Notes: a model not told the origin generated them from the letters alone. A DNA stretch of 22,664 bases from JBAOHV01 sp964450685 (GCA_964450685.1 CAYVDN010000049.1:1-22664), one strand, 5' to 3'; shown: positions 1 to 8,092, counted from the stretch's first letter. Numbers and translations are program-made.

Positions 1-561
1 AGCCTGCTCCTCGCGCTGACGAGCCAACCTCTCATCACGCTCACGATCACGACGAATCTGCTCCTCGCGCTGACGAGCCAACCTCTCATCACGCTCACGA
101 TCACGACGAGCCTGCTCAGCCTGCTGGCGGGCCGCTGCCACTGGAACGGTTGTCGAGACACTCGTCGAGCTGGCGGGAGGGGTCGTCGTAGAGCTCGACG
201 TGGACGACGTCGTGACCACCGTCGTCTCGGTCGCCTGGGCGCATTCGCCGACCGGTACCAGCTCGTAGTCATCTCCCGAGACCGTGATGTCATAGCCGGT
301 CGACTCCTCGGCCAGGATCCCTCTGGCGACGAGGTCCCCCTCGGACAGGTAGCTGCCCTGGACCAGTGCTGCTTCCTCGGCCGTGCTGATCGTGTCAGCG
401 TCGGCGTCGCAGCGGGCACGCTGGGCGTTGCCCTGGATGGTGCCGACGCCGGCGACTGCAACCCCGGACAGCATGCCGAGTATGCCGATGGTGACCAGCA
501 GCTCAAGCAGGGTGAAGCCGGCCTGGCCGGTGCTTCGAGGTGTCGGACTCGCGGTACTCAC
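1..561 (-). CDS. Type IV prepilin-like protein with charged C-terminal repeats (3' end off the window)
   Basis: The minus strand is open from a GTG at 561 to the window edge: 187 codons and no stop. Residues 10-26 (STGQAGFTLLELLVTIG) are a classic class III signal/N-methylation motif. Cleavage would fall after Gly15, leaving Phe16 as mature residue 1 and Glu21 at position +5, followed by a hydrophobic helix (about 16-40). A short globular part (about 45-107) with Cys51 and Cys107 follows. Then come a Ser/Thr/Val-rich linker (about 110-139) and 18-residue repeats rich in Arg, Glu, Asp and Gln from residue 150 to the edge. The family is processed by prepilin peptidase and assembled into pilus or type II secretion pseudopili. 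The long Ser/Thr linker plus charged tail is not usual for a pilin. GTG 561 is chosen because there is no other start between it and the in-frame stop at 604-606. The ribosome site is weak. It lies 42 nt downstream of the GH20 gene on the same strand, so co-transcription is possible. Confidence 0.85.
   Translation of the reverse strand, partial: MSTASPTPRSTGQAGFTLLELLVTIGILGMLSGVAVAGVGTIQGNAQRARCDADADTISTAEEAALVQGSYLSEGDLVARGILAEESTGYDITVSGDDYELVPVGECAQATETTVVTTSSTSSSTTTPPASSTSVSTTVPVAAARQQAEQARRDRERDERLARQREEQIRRDRERDERLARQREEQA
4..111 (-). repeat. 54-bp in-frame tandem repeat (18-residue protein repeat)
   Basis: Two adjacent 54-bp units (4-57 and 58-111) differ only at the last two bases of the unit (aat versus agc). 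A partial third copy begins at 112 and another continues at 1-3. The period is a multiple of three. On the minus strand it encodes units of the form QARRDRERDERLARQREE, the second unit having QI instead of QA. Near identity at the DNA level suggests recent duplication or homogenisation. The array may extend beyond the window. Confidence 0.9.
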
Positions 562-603
562 CCACGCTGTGTCGACACACCGAAGTCGAACCTGAACGAT
601 TCG

Positions 604-2376
604 CTACGAGCGCCCCTCGCTGAGCAGAGCGTCGCGGGTCGCTTCCAGGTGGGCGACGGATCGGTCCAGACCACCGGGTCTGCTGGTGCTGCGCCAGGCA
701 AGCCGGTAGCGCTGGATGAGTTCGTCGAGATCGTCGGCGCGCTCTGCCGGACCCGGGCCGCGTGCGCCTGCTCGGATCGCCAGCGATCGAGCGCCGAAAC
801 GAGCCAGCTCTACTGCAACCGCCAACTCCTCGATCGACTCGGCGCCGAAGCGACCAGCGGGTTCGAGCCCCGCCAACTCGGTGATCGCTTCATCCAGCGT
901 CTCGATCGCCTGCTGCAGCGCCACCAGGTCGGGTTCTCCCCCACCGGTGATCGTGAAACCGCTGGGGATCAGCGCTGTGAAGATGGGACTCGAGTTGCGT
1001 GCCACCAGCCCCGTCCGCTCGGCCACTCCGCCTATGCGCTCGAGGATCGATCCGACCCCCAGACCAGCCGCACCGAGCAGACGCTCGTCCACGACCGTTG
1101 CGACATCGACTCCAGCGTTGTTTGCGCCGCACCAGGACATCGCACCGCCGTAGGCGATCGGGGGCAGGCTCACGGTCAGCGGCTGGTGATGGCCACCATC
1201 ACCCCAGTCGGTCACCAGGTAGCCCGACGCACCCGCGTCGAGCCCGGCCGTTGCCGCGTCAGCCAGGTTTGCGTATGCGTTGTCGATCCGCCCGACGACC
1301 GAGTTCCACGATGAAGTGCCCGGTGCCACCCAGAACGTGAGTCCAGCTTCTGCGAAGGGCCTGAGCCGCTCCGAGAATCGGGTGTCCGCGCCCAGGTCGA
1401 CACCGAGTGTGTCCAGGATCGCGGCTACGAACTCGGGCACCTCGACCACCGGGGCTTCCGGTCCGTCGTAGTTCCAGACGAGCGCGACGGTTCCGTCGGC
1501 CGGGACGAGGTCGAGGTGCTCGGGGTGATGGGCGACCACATCCGCCCAGAACTGGACCGTGCGCCCCTCTGCCACCAGCGGGTCGACGATCCGGTGGAGC
1601 TGCTCCAGGTAGACCGCTGCCCGCCCTTCGCTCTGCACCCGTTCCCGGCTGGCGCCCATTCCCAGCTCGAAGGTCTCGTCGCAGCCGATGTTGACGGTGC
1701 TGCTGGTCAGCGCTGCCGACTGCTCTCGCACCAGCGAGAGGACGAACTCGGCGTTCTCAGCCGTGGGCTCCAGCACACCGGGCGGAAACCGGACTCCGGG
1801 AGCCACCTCGTAACCGTCGGGGCACTCCGCTCGCTCCCGATAGGAGTCCAGCGCGAGCCACGGACCCATGTGACCGAAGCAGTTCTGGTTGGCAACGAGC
1901 TCGATGCCGTGCGCGGCACAGACCCCGTCGAGCCACGCGAGGTCGTCGGCACCTATGGGTGATGACCCTGCCCACACCTCCCGGTGGTCGCGGTAGGCGA
2001 AGGCGTGCTCGATGTAGAGCTGCAACTGGTTGTAGCGGCAGGTGCACAGCACTTCGACCAGGCGTTCGAGTGTGTTGCGGGTCGGCACACGATCGCGGCT
2101 CACGTCGAGCATGAAGGCTCGAGTCCGGAAATCCGGGTGGTCCCGGATGGAGACGGTCGGCAACGAGCCGTCTGCGGCTCGGAGCTGGTCGACGGTCTGG
2201 CGCCCGTATCGGAGGCCTGCGTCATCAGCGTGCCTCAGCAGGGCTCGGTCGCTGTCGATGAACAACTCGTAGCCCTGGGCCGGGATGTCAGGGTCGCTGA
2301 CGGTCCACAGCGGGTGGAGGTGACGGGCGGTCGTGTCCAACCCGACGATCTCCCGGGGCACGGGGAACAGGTTCAC
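604..2376 (-). CDS. GH20-family beta-N-acetylhexosaminidase-like glycoside hydrolase
   Basis: This 590-residue protein has the GH20 layout: an N-terminal alpha/beta domain (about 1-80), then a TIM barrel starting near RTRAFMLDVSRDRVPT (85-100). The signature Asp-Glu pair lies in NIGCDETFELG (D233-E234). In GH20 enzymes the Asp orients the substrate acetamido group and the Glu is the acid/base, removing terminal GlcNAc or GalNAc. Aromatic and acidic barrel motifs such as VTDWGDGGHHQP support a sugar hydrolase fold. No signal peptide is visible, so it is probably cytoplasmic. The start is GTG 2376, with GGAG six bases upstream; an ATG a few bases earlier is out of frame and closes at once. It is transcribed toward the prepilin-like gene and divergent from the helical-protein gene. 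The exact substrate cannot be read from sequence. Family is fairly sure, specificity is not. Confidence 0.82.
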   Translation of the reverse strand: MNLFPVPREIVGLDTTARHLHPLWTVSDPDIPAQGYELFIDSDRALLRHADDAGLRYGRQTVDQLRAADGSLPTVSIRDHPDFRTRAFMLDVSRDRVPTRNTLERLVEVLCTCRYNQLQLYIEHAFAYRDHREVWAGSSPIGADDLAWLDGVCAAHGIELVANQNCFGHMGPWLALDSYRERAECPDGYEVAPGVRFPPGVLEPTAENAEFVLSLVREQSAALTSSTVNIGCDETFELGMGASRERVQSEGRAAVYLEQLHRIVDPLVAEGRTVQFWADVVAHHPEHLDLVPADGTVALVWNYDGPEAPVVEVPEFVAAILDTLGVDLGADTRFSERLRPFAEAGLTFWVAPGTSSWNSVVGRIDNAYANLADAATAGLDAGASGYLVTDWGDGGHHQPLTVSLPPIAYGGAMSWCGANNAGVDVATVVDERLLGAAGLGVGSILERIGGVAERTGLVARNSSPIFTALIPSGFTITGGGEPDLVALQQAIETLDEAITELAGLEPAGRFGAESIEELAVAVELARFGARSLAIRAGARGPGPAERADDLDELIQRYRLAWRSTSRPGGLDRSVAHLEATRDALLSEGRS

Positions 2377-2553
2377 GTCATGCTCCGTTCCAGCTCGCTC
2401 CGTGAAGGCCTGACCTGATCTGGGCGGTCATCATCGTCACGAGATCGTCCGTTCCCGTGTTCGCGCATCGTACGCTGGCAACCAGGGCCCGGACCCGAGC
2501 CGGACCCGGCTTGGCGCCCGGCAGCGCCCGCTGGAACGTCGGAGGCTGAAGCT

Positions 2554-3024
2554 ATGGACGACACGGTTCCTTCGACCACGTTGGATCTGGCGCTGGCGTG
2601 GCCCCTCAAGGTGACCCGCGAGATCCTGCTGGCACCGTGGACCGTGCAGAGAGTCAGACACTCGCTCGGGGTGCTGCCGGACGAGTTGGCGAGCCTGCGA
2701 ACAACGCTGCACGACACCAACGAGACGCTCGAGCGGACGCTGGGCGCGGTGGACGTCCGACTGGAGAGCGTCGCCGACGGTGTGTCCAGCCTGGACTCGG
2801 CTGTGACGTCGCTGTCGACCGACCTGCTGCGCCTGCTCGGCGAGCTCGACCTTCTGTTGCCCGAGCTCTCTGGTCTGGTGACGGGTATGGACGGGCGGGT
2901 CGAGCGCGTCGAGCAGGTGGTGAGCCAGCTCAGCTCAACGGTGATGGCTGTCGCCGGGGGCATCCCGGGTGTGCGCCGGACGTTGCGAACAGCCAAGGCC
3001 CTGCCCACCCAGGCCAGCCCCTGA
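2554..3024 (+). CDS. Small helical coiled-coil (phasin-like) protein of unknown function
   Basis: This protein of 156 residues begins at ATG 2554 with a good ribosome site (GGAGG at 2541-2545, 8-base spacing). No enzyme motif is recognised. Residues 45-130 are rich in Leu, Val, Asp, Glu and Ser in near-heptad spacing (for example TLERTLGAVDVRLESVADGV), suggesting a long amphipathic coiled coil like phasins or other surface-coating helical proteins. The region RVRHSLGVLPDEL precedes it. The C-terminus is basic (RRTLRTAKALP). There is no signal peptide or clear membrane segment. It stands alone between two minus-strand genes and its stop lies two bases from the stop of the GH5 gene. A competing minus-strand reading of similar length is Ser/Arg/Thr-rich and lacks a credible start. 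Function unknown. Confidence 0.72.
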   Translation: MDDTVPSTTLDLALAWPLKVTREILLAPWTVQRVRHSLGVLPDELASLRTTLHDTNETLERTLGAVDVRLESVADGVSSLDSAVTSLSTDLLRLLGELDLLLPELSGLVTGMDGRVERVEQVVSQLSSTVMAVAGGIPGVRRTLRTAKALPTQASP

Positions 3025-3026
3025 GC

Positions 3027-4607
3027 TCAGGTGCAGGCGTCGGACCCTAACGGTTGGAGACACAGCGTGTGCTCGTCGGCGTCGCGATCGGCCTCGAACG
3101 ACACGACCGAACGGTCGCGGTCCCAGTCGACCTCGATCTGCTGGCCGTCAAGCGTGACTTCGATCCCCTCGGCGAACAGCGTCGCCGGAACGGCGAGCTC
3201 GGTGGCGCCGTTGGCGTCGCTGCGTTCGGTCCATGCCATCTGGAACGCCTTCGTCGTCGCGTCCCAGGAGAAGCTCGTTGGGGTTCCGGCGATCGCGCGT
3301 GGCTGAACACGCAGCAGCCGCTCACCGTTGGCTGACGGGGTCTCGCCATCGCCTTCGATCGGTGACCAACCACCCGGATCCCAGCTCCAGATCGCCCAGC
3401 CGGCCATCAGGCGGTCTGCCATGTCGGTGAGCTCATCGACGTAGACGTCCATGCGGTCCTGGTCGGGCCGGCCGCCCCACTCACCGATGTAGAGAGCGCT
3501 GTTCATCCTGGCTGCCTCGGCGCTGCGGAATCCTTCCCATGTGCTCAGGTAGGCGTCGTTCTCGGGATAGCCGAGCCCGTCGTGCACCTGCTGCTGGTAG
3601 AGGTGTCCTGCATAGGCCAACCGAGGCGGACCTTCCCGCGGGTCGGTGAGCTTCTCGAACTCCAGATCCCCGGCGTAGGGGAACGCGTTGAGCAACGACG
3701 TCGGTTCGACCATGACCCAGGCGTTCTCGTCGTGCTCGCGCACCGCGTCGATTCCCGCCTGCATGAAGGTGGTGAGGTTGGGGTTGACGAACTCACCGGC
3801 GGCGGCCTGGGGCTGGATTGCGAGGGTCGCTGCCAGATCGCCGTTGGCGAAGGACGGTTCGTTCATGACGTCGTATCCGATCACCGCCGGGTGGTCGGCG
3901 AAGCGCTCGACCAGGTGCCCGAGCGCTTCCAGGTAGTCGACCTTCAGGTCGCGTTGGCCGTCCTCGGGGTTCCAGAAGGACTGATAGGCGTTCTGGACCG
4001 CGGGATCCATGCCCTGGAGGTACCAGGGCTGACCCTCGACCGGCTCGGCAGGTTCGGCGCCCTTGGTGTCGACTGCCCAGTCGGGTGCGCCGTTGCCGTT
4101 GACCGCCCACCCGTAGAGGTCCTGGTGCATGTCGAGCACGACGTGGATGTCGTGATCCGCGTACCAGTCGAGCCACTCACCGACTCGGTCCAGGTAGTCC
4201 TCGTCGAAGGTGCCGTCCTCGGGCTCCAACGCACCCCAGAAGACGAGGAACCGGACGTTGTTCCAGCCCCACATGGCGAGCGCCGGCTGGGTGTCCAGGC
4301 CGGACTCGGGCATGTGAGCACCCGACTGCGACTCGCCCTTCGACGAACCCTCGACGTTCGCTCCTCGCAGTATCACCACACGGCCGCAGGCATCGACGAT
4401 GAATCTGGTGTCGGGTGACTCCGTGGAACCATCGCAGGCCGGGTTGTCCATTGGCGTCGCCTCCTCAGCCTCGGTCGGAGCCGAGGGGCTCGCGGAGTCG
4501 CCGCCGTCAGAACTGCAGGCGGCGCTCATCATCAGCCCCGTCGCCAGCACTGCGCAGATGGTGAGCGGGAACCCTGGGCATCGCTTGGAGAGGATCCTTC
4601 CGATCAT
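3027..4607 (-). CDS. GH5 endoglycoceramidase-like glycosidase, predicted lipoprotein
   Basis: This 526-residue secreted glycosidase has an N-terminal hydrophobic segment ending in LMMSAAC, with Cys31 as likely lipidation site (the -3 Ser is not ideal). A Ser/Glu/Thr-rich linker follows. The GH5 barrel (about 65-430) shows DMHQDLYGW (159-167) followed by GNGAPDWA, the pattern of endoglycoceramidases. The acid/base is Glu250 in YDVMNEP and the nucleophile Glu376 in YIGEWGG. Residues about 435-526 form a beta-rich C-terminal domain. Endoglycoceramidases release the intact glycan from ceramide, and relatives act on other aryl- or alkyl-glycosides, so the natural substrate is open. The ATG lies 19 nt after the acylase stop on the same strand, indicating an operon. 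No strong ribosome site is seen, so translation may be coupled. Confidence 0.85.
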   Translation of the reverse strand: MIGRILSKRCPGFPLTICAVLATGLMMSAACSSDGGDSASPSAPTEAEEATPMDNPACDGSTESPDTRFIVDACGRVVILRGANVEGSSKGESQSGAHMPESGLDTQPALAMWGWNNVRFLVFWGALEPEDGTFDEDYLDRVGEWLDWYADHDIHVVLDMHQDLYGWAVNGNGAPDWAVDTKGAEPAEPVEGQPWYLQGMDPAVQNAYQSFWNPEDGQRDLKVDYLEALGHLVERFADHPAVIGYDVMNEPSFANGDLAATLAIQPQAAAGEFVNPNLTTFMQAGIDAVREHDENAWVMVEPTSLLNAFPYAGDLEFEKLTDPREGPPRLAYAGHLYQQQVHDGLGYPENDAYLSTWEGFRSAEAARMNSALYIGEWGGRPDQDRMDVYVDELTDMADRLMAGWAIWSWDPGGWSPIEGDGETPSANGERLLRVQPRAIAGTPTSFSWDATTKAFQMAWTERSDANGATELAVPATLFAEGIEVTLDGQQIEVDWDRDRSVVSFEADRDADEHTLCLQPLGSDACT

Positions 4608-4626
4608 GGTTCAGGATTGTTGCAGG

Positions 4627-7137
4627 TCACGGGCGCGGCCCACTCACCTCGTACGGATCGTCGATCGCCTGGTCCTCGATCTGCTCGGCGGTGAAGGCTG
4701 CCGTCTTCCAGTTCTTCTCGGCGAAGCGAACCACCTGTGAGGTGAACTCGGGACTCTCGCGGTCCGAGGTCTCGCCATAAGTGAGGATCGTGCGGGCCTG
4801 CGGGCCTTCGTCGGTGTAGTCGACGACCATCAGGAAGCTGGTGCCGTAGTTGATCCACCAACCCTCCGGCGTGAGACCGGTCGCCTTGTCGACGGGGTCG
4901 GGACGCTCAGGCGCGCCTTCCGGACGAGCCAGGTCGTTCAGGCCCTGGGACCATGTGACGATGTTGGTCACGCCTTCGGCGTTGTTACCACCGGGAACCG
5001 GAAGCATCGAGCCGCGACCGTCCACCTGCGCTTCACCGAGCGGCACGGCCAGTTCGAGTCCAGCCTCCGTGAGCATCTGCGACGCTCGGGCCAACGCCAC
5101 CAACACCGGGTCCGGCGAACCGTCCGTGGGTGCAGGGACGAGGCCGCGCGGAGTCTCGAGCGGGTTCTCCGGGTCGAACTGCTCGGCCCAGATCGTCTCC
5201 TTGGGGAACTGGCCGAGGAACTCCCGGAACAGCGCCGCACCGACGCTGTCGACGTTGTAGTGGCCATCCCAGTCGGAGAGCACCCCGCAGGGCTCGCTCA
5301 GATCAACCTGCCCGCCCGGCAGCGCGGCCGAGCCGTCGTCCCCGGTCGTCGGAGCAACCTCGACGGTCGTGACACCGGTGCAGCGCTGCACCACAGGTTC
5401 GAGCAGCTCGCGGGCCATGTATCCGCCGTTGAACAGTGCTGCGTCGGCCAGTTCGTCGAGAGTCAGCTCGTGATCCTCACCGGCGGGGCCGGTGTCACTG
5501 TCGTCGGCGAGCATCGCCAGGTTCTCCCGCGTGCGCCGCGAACGCTCGGTGCCCTGACGGCCATGGAGGATCGAGTAGTCGCCCTCGATCAGCTCGTCGC
5601 CGTTTGCCAGCCAGAAGCTGTCGTTCGCGTTGAAGACGTAGTCCTGGCGTGTGAGCTGCGGCATCTCGGCGTAGGGCACGAGCCCGGGGTCTCGGGCGCC
5701 GTCGACCTCGACCCAGTCGTCTCTGGATGTCGAACCGTCCAACAGGATCGCCTTGGACTCTCCCGCCGCCTTGGTCACCGGATCCGTGACCAATCGCTCC
5801 TCGTACGCTGCCAGCGCTTCGGGTGAGAGATTGGGTGTGGCAGATGTGTCCGCGTACCAGGCCTGACCGTCCGCCGAGGCGGCGATCGTGTTGAACAACG
5901 GGATCGCCTGGTGCTCCTCGTGGGCCTTCTTGAAGTCCTCCAGCGAGCCGGCCAGGTTCATGTCCAGGTACTGACCGATGAACTCGTCGTTGTCGATGTT
6001 GGCATCGCGGTAGGTGAGCGCCGTCTCCGTGGTCCAGCCCATGCCGGGGAAGTCGAGCATCGGGCCGTACTCCGACCACCACAGCTTCCGGGTGACAGGT
6101 TCGGCACCGGCCACATCGATCGTCACGTCCTCACTGGTCAGCGCCTTGTTGACGCCGTCCTTGACGTAAGAGGTCGGATCGCCCGGAGCCATCGTCAGCT
6201 TGTAGGCAGTGAAACGGTTTCCGTCAGAGACCGTGTGGCTCCATGCGACGTCCTTGTTGAAGCCGATACCCACCGCCGGCAACCCGACGAGCTGCGCACC
6301 GTAGACGTCGAGCTCGCCCGGCACCGTCAGCTGGACCTCCCAGAAGCGCAGCGGCCCCTCCCACGGGAAGTGCGGGTTGGCCATGAGCATGCCGCCGCCG
6401 CTGGCGCTGTAGTCGCCTCCGAACGCCCACGCGTTCGACGCGACCGAAGGCGCAGTCTCCGCAGCCTGTCCCCCGCTCGGCGCGACCTCCAGAGCAGCGG
6501 GAGTCGCTGTGGTTGTGGTGCCGGCACCCGTGACGGCGGGTGGCTGGATGTTGCCCATGTACTTCGACAGCTGTGCGCCGCTGGCGGTCAGGAGGATCGA
6601 CTTGGCGTAGGTGTAGAGCTCGACCGGCTCGATCGGGCGCAGCCAGTCCGCTCCCTTGCACCACCCCGTGACACCGTCAGCCCCGACGTCCTCGAGCTGT
6701 GCGTTCCAACCGTCGGCGAACGCCGTGATCAACTCGGCGACGTCGTCGTCGATGTCCTTCCACTCCTCGGCGGCGAGCTCCTGGACCTGCAACGCCTTCC
6801 ATGCGAAGTCGCTGTTCAGGTTCGCGTCCTCCTCGCCAGCGCCCAGGTACTTCGCTCTGGTGGAGGTGACCTTGAGGATCTGGTCCGCGAGCGTGCACGT
6901 GTGGTCCTGGCCGCTGGCCCAACCCTGGCCGAACACGACCGACGGCAGGTCTGTCGCAACTATGTGTGGCACGCCGTCGGTGGTCCGGGTGATCTCGGCG
7001 CGGTATGTGGTGTCGTCCGCAGCGACGACGTCGGGAGCCGTCGTGGTGGCGTCGTCCGCCGAGTTGTCGCTGCATGAAGACAGCGTGACTCCAAGAACCG
7101 CAACCACCGCTGCTGCACGGAACAGCCTTCGCCTCAT
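4627..7137 (-). CDS. Penicillin/acyl-homoserine-lactone acylase-family Ntn hydrolase, predicted lipoprotein
   Basis: This is an 836-residue precursor. The signal peptide has arginines followed by a hydrophobic stretch and the lipobox TLSSC (Cys22). The alpha-chain region begins with the family motif TRTTDGVPHIVATD and includes GQGWASGQDHTCTLADQ. The self-cleavage site is VASNAWAFGG: Ser234 would become the N-terminal nucleophile of the beta chain, and SNAWA is the hallmark of the family. The beta chain keeps LMANPHFPW and a downstream NDSFWLANG motif, which supplies the Asn of the catalytic centre. The 836 residues fit the 750-850 typical of these proenzymes. Members cleave amide-linked acyl chains from penicillins, N-acyl-homoserine lactones or other N-acyl compounds; substrate cannot be inferred here. 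A Thr/Ala/Gly-rich stretch (about 203-231) just before Ser234 looks like a removable linker. It heads an operon with the GH5 gene. Confidence 0.9.
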   Translation of the reverse strand: MRRRLFRAAAVVAVLGVTLSSCSDNSADDATTTAPDVVAADDTTYRAEITRTTDGVPHIVATDLPSVVFGQGWASGQDHTCTLADQILKVTSTRAKYLGAGEEDANLNSDFAWKALQVQELAAEEWKDIDDDVAELITAFADGWNAQLEDVGADGVTGWCKGADWLRPIEPVELYTYAKSILLTASGAQLSKYMGNIQPPAVTGAGTTTTATPAALEVAPSGGQAAETAPSVASNAWAFGGDYSASGGGMLMANPHFPWEGPLRFWEVQLTVPGELDVYGAQLVGLPAVGIGFNKDVAWSHTVSDGNRFTAYKLTMAPGDPTSYVKDGVNKALTSEDVTIDVAGAEPVTRKLWWSEYGPMLDFPGMGWTTETALTYRDANIDNDEFIGQYLDMNLAGSLEDFKKAHEEHQAIPLFNTIAASADGQAWYADTSATPNLSPEALAAYEERLVTDPVTKAAGESKAILLDGSTSRDDWVEVDGARDPGLVPYAEMPQLTRQDYVFNANDSFWLANGDELIEGDYSILHGRQGTERSRRTRENLAMLADDSDTGPAGEDHELTLDELADAALFNGGYMARELLEPVVQRCTGVTTVEVAPTTGDDGSAALPGGQVDLSEPCGVLSDWDGHYNVDSVGAALFREFLGQFPKETIWAEQFDPENPLETPRGLVPAPTDGSPDPVLVALARASQMLTEAGLELAVPLGEAQVDGRGSMLPVPGGNNAEGVTNIVTWSQGLNDLARPEGAPERPDPVDKATGLTPEGWWINYGTSFLMVVDYTDEGPQARTILTYGETSDRESPEFTSQVVRFAEKNWKTAAFTAEQIEDQAIDDPYEVSGPRP

Positions 7138-7230
7138 CGATCGCCCCCGATTGCAATGCGGACCCGGTCGGCCCCCTCAGCACAGAACCTACCCCCCGCA
7201 CGAGCAAGCAAATGGGCAGAACTTCCTGGG

Positions 7231-7265
7231 TGACAACTGACCACAATTCTGTCAGAGTGGTCAGT
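7231..7265. promoter_or_regulatory. Interleaved inverted repeats in a divergent intergenic region (candidate operator)
   Basis: The 175-bp gap between the divergent acylase and PKD-lipoprotein genes contains ACTGACCAC (7236-7244) and its exact complement GTGGTCAGT (7257-7265), separated by 12 bases. A second pair, TGACA (7231-7235) and TGTCA (7250-7254), interlocks with it. This is a reasonable layout for a dimeric regulator site serving one or both promoters. A hairpin in the 5' untranslated region is the alternative. No regulator gene is adjacent. Confidence 0.45.
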
Positions 7266-7312
7266 CCGCGCCTGTTCCCCCCGAACGGGCTTCATCCTCA
7301 TGGAGGGAACCC

Positions 7313-7954
7313 ATGACAATCCGTCGCCTCGCCGCGGCCTGCCTGGTCGGACTTGGACTCGTGGCAGTGTCCTGCTCCACGCCACCGTCCGGCTCCAGCA
7401 ACCAGGGACCGCTGGCGATCATCACGCCAATCGCCGACACGAACGTCGACACGGGAGAGACGATCAACTTCGATGCGGTCAACTCGGCTGACCCCGACGG
7501 CAGCATCGTGGCGTACAACTGGGAGTTCGGTGACTTCACCACCGGCTCGGGGGTCAACGTCGCCAAGTTCTTCTCTGTCCCCGGAGTCTTCAACGTCAAG
7601 CTCACCGTCACTGACAACAAGGGCAAGACCGCCTCGTCGACCGTCACGATCACTGTGGCCGGGCTCCCCATCGCTCCCACGGGACTGACCCGCGTCGGTT
7701 CTGGCTGCTGTAACACCTACGGTGACTTCTCCTGGAACCCGGTTCCCGGTGCAGAGAAGTACGAGGTGTTCATGGACGGCTACCTCGGTGGCGGTTGCCT
7801 AACCGATCACAGCGCCCAGTTCGACGCTCCGGCTACGAGCGGTCGGGTCCAGGCGATCGGCCTGTGCGTGGGCTCGAAGTACAACGTGAGCATCCGCACC
7901 TACGCCAACGGGCAGTGGAGCGAGTGGTCGCCGTCGATCAACATCACGCTCTGA
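7313..7954 (+). CDS. PKD-domain lipoprotein with a fibronectin-III-like C-terminal domain
   Basis: This 213-residue protein has a signal peptide ending in the lipobox VAVSC (Cys21), so it should sit on the outer face of the membrane. Residues about 33-113 form a PKD domain: SADPDGSIVAYNWEFGD followed by VKLTVTDNKGKT carries the W-x-F-G-D and TVTD signatures. Residues about 117-213 resemble a fibronectin type III fold (PTGLTRVG, then FSWNPVPGAEKYEVFMDG, ending in WSEWSPSINI). Several cysteines (CC near 130, others near 159 and 179) could form disulfides. Such modules bind carbohydrate or protein and carry no catalytic site. ATG 7313 has GGAGGG five bases upstream. It is divergent from the acylase and followed by a strong hairpin, so it is monocistronic. 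Role unknown, possibly surface binding. Confidence 0.85.
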   Translation: MTIRRLAAACLVGLGLVAVSCSTPPSGSSNQGPLAIITPIADTNVDTGETINFDAVNSADPDGSIVAYNWEFGDFTTGSGVNVAKFFSVPGVFNVKLTVTDNKGKTASSTVTITVAGLPIAPTGLTRVGSGCCNTYGDFSWNPVPGAEKYEVFMDGYLGGGCLTDHSAQFDAPATSGRVQAIGLCVGSKYNVSIRTYANGQWSEWSPSINITL

Positions 7955-7992
7955 TCCTCGACCGGCGGGAACCTGCCGGACCGTGAGAGCTT

Positions 7993-8025
7993 GAAGATGC
8001 CCGCCCCAACGGGGCGGGCATCTTC
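7993..8025. terminator. Strong perfect hairpin after the PKD lipoprotein gene
   Basis: A perfect 15-bp stem (GAAGATGCCCGCCCC and its complement) closes a three-base AAC loop at 8008-8010, 38 bases after the stop of the lipoprotein gene. No U-tract follows, which is common for high-GC actinobacterial terminators. It would isolate the lipoprotein gene from the hydrolase gene downstream. Confidence 0.8.
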
Positions 8026-8092
8026 GCGTGGTGGCCACCCGTGTCCCGAAAAACTGGACGGTTTGGCAACCTCTCGAAAGTTGGTCCCGTCG

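Noticed and set aside
1..120. The 54-bp repeat as a CRISPR or intergenic satellite
   Set aside because: The units are directly adjacent without spacers, have a period divisible by three, and lie in an open frame following a clear prepilin sequence.
2485..2525. GC-rich repeats (CCGGACCC twice) upstream of the helical-protein gene as a regulatory element
   Set aside because: Short, low-complexity and within expectation for this base composition.
2373..3008. 211-codon minus-strand reading opposite the helical-protein gene
   Set aside because: It is Ser/Arg/Thr-rich low-complexity sequence without family motifs or a good start; the plus-strand gene has a strong ribosome site and a sensible helical product.
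5911..7077. 388-codon plus-strand frame across the acylase gene
   Set aside because: Antisense to a gene with clear catalytic motifs; Arg/Val/Asp-rich product typical of shadow frames in high-GC DNA.
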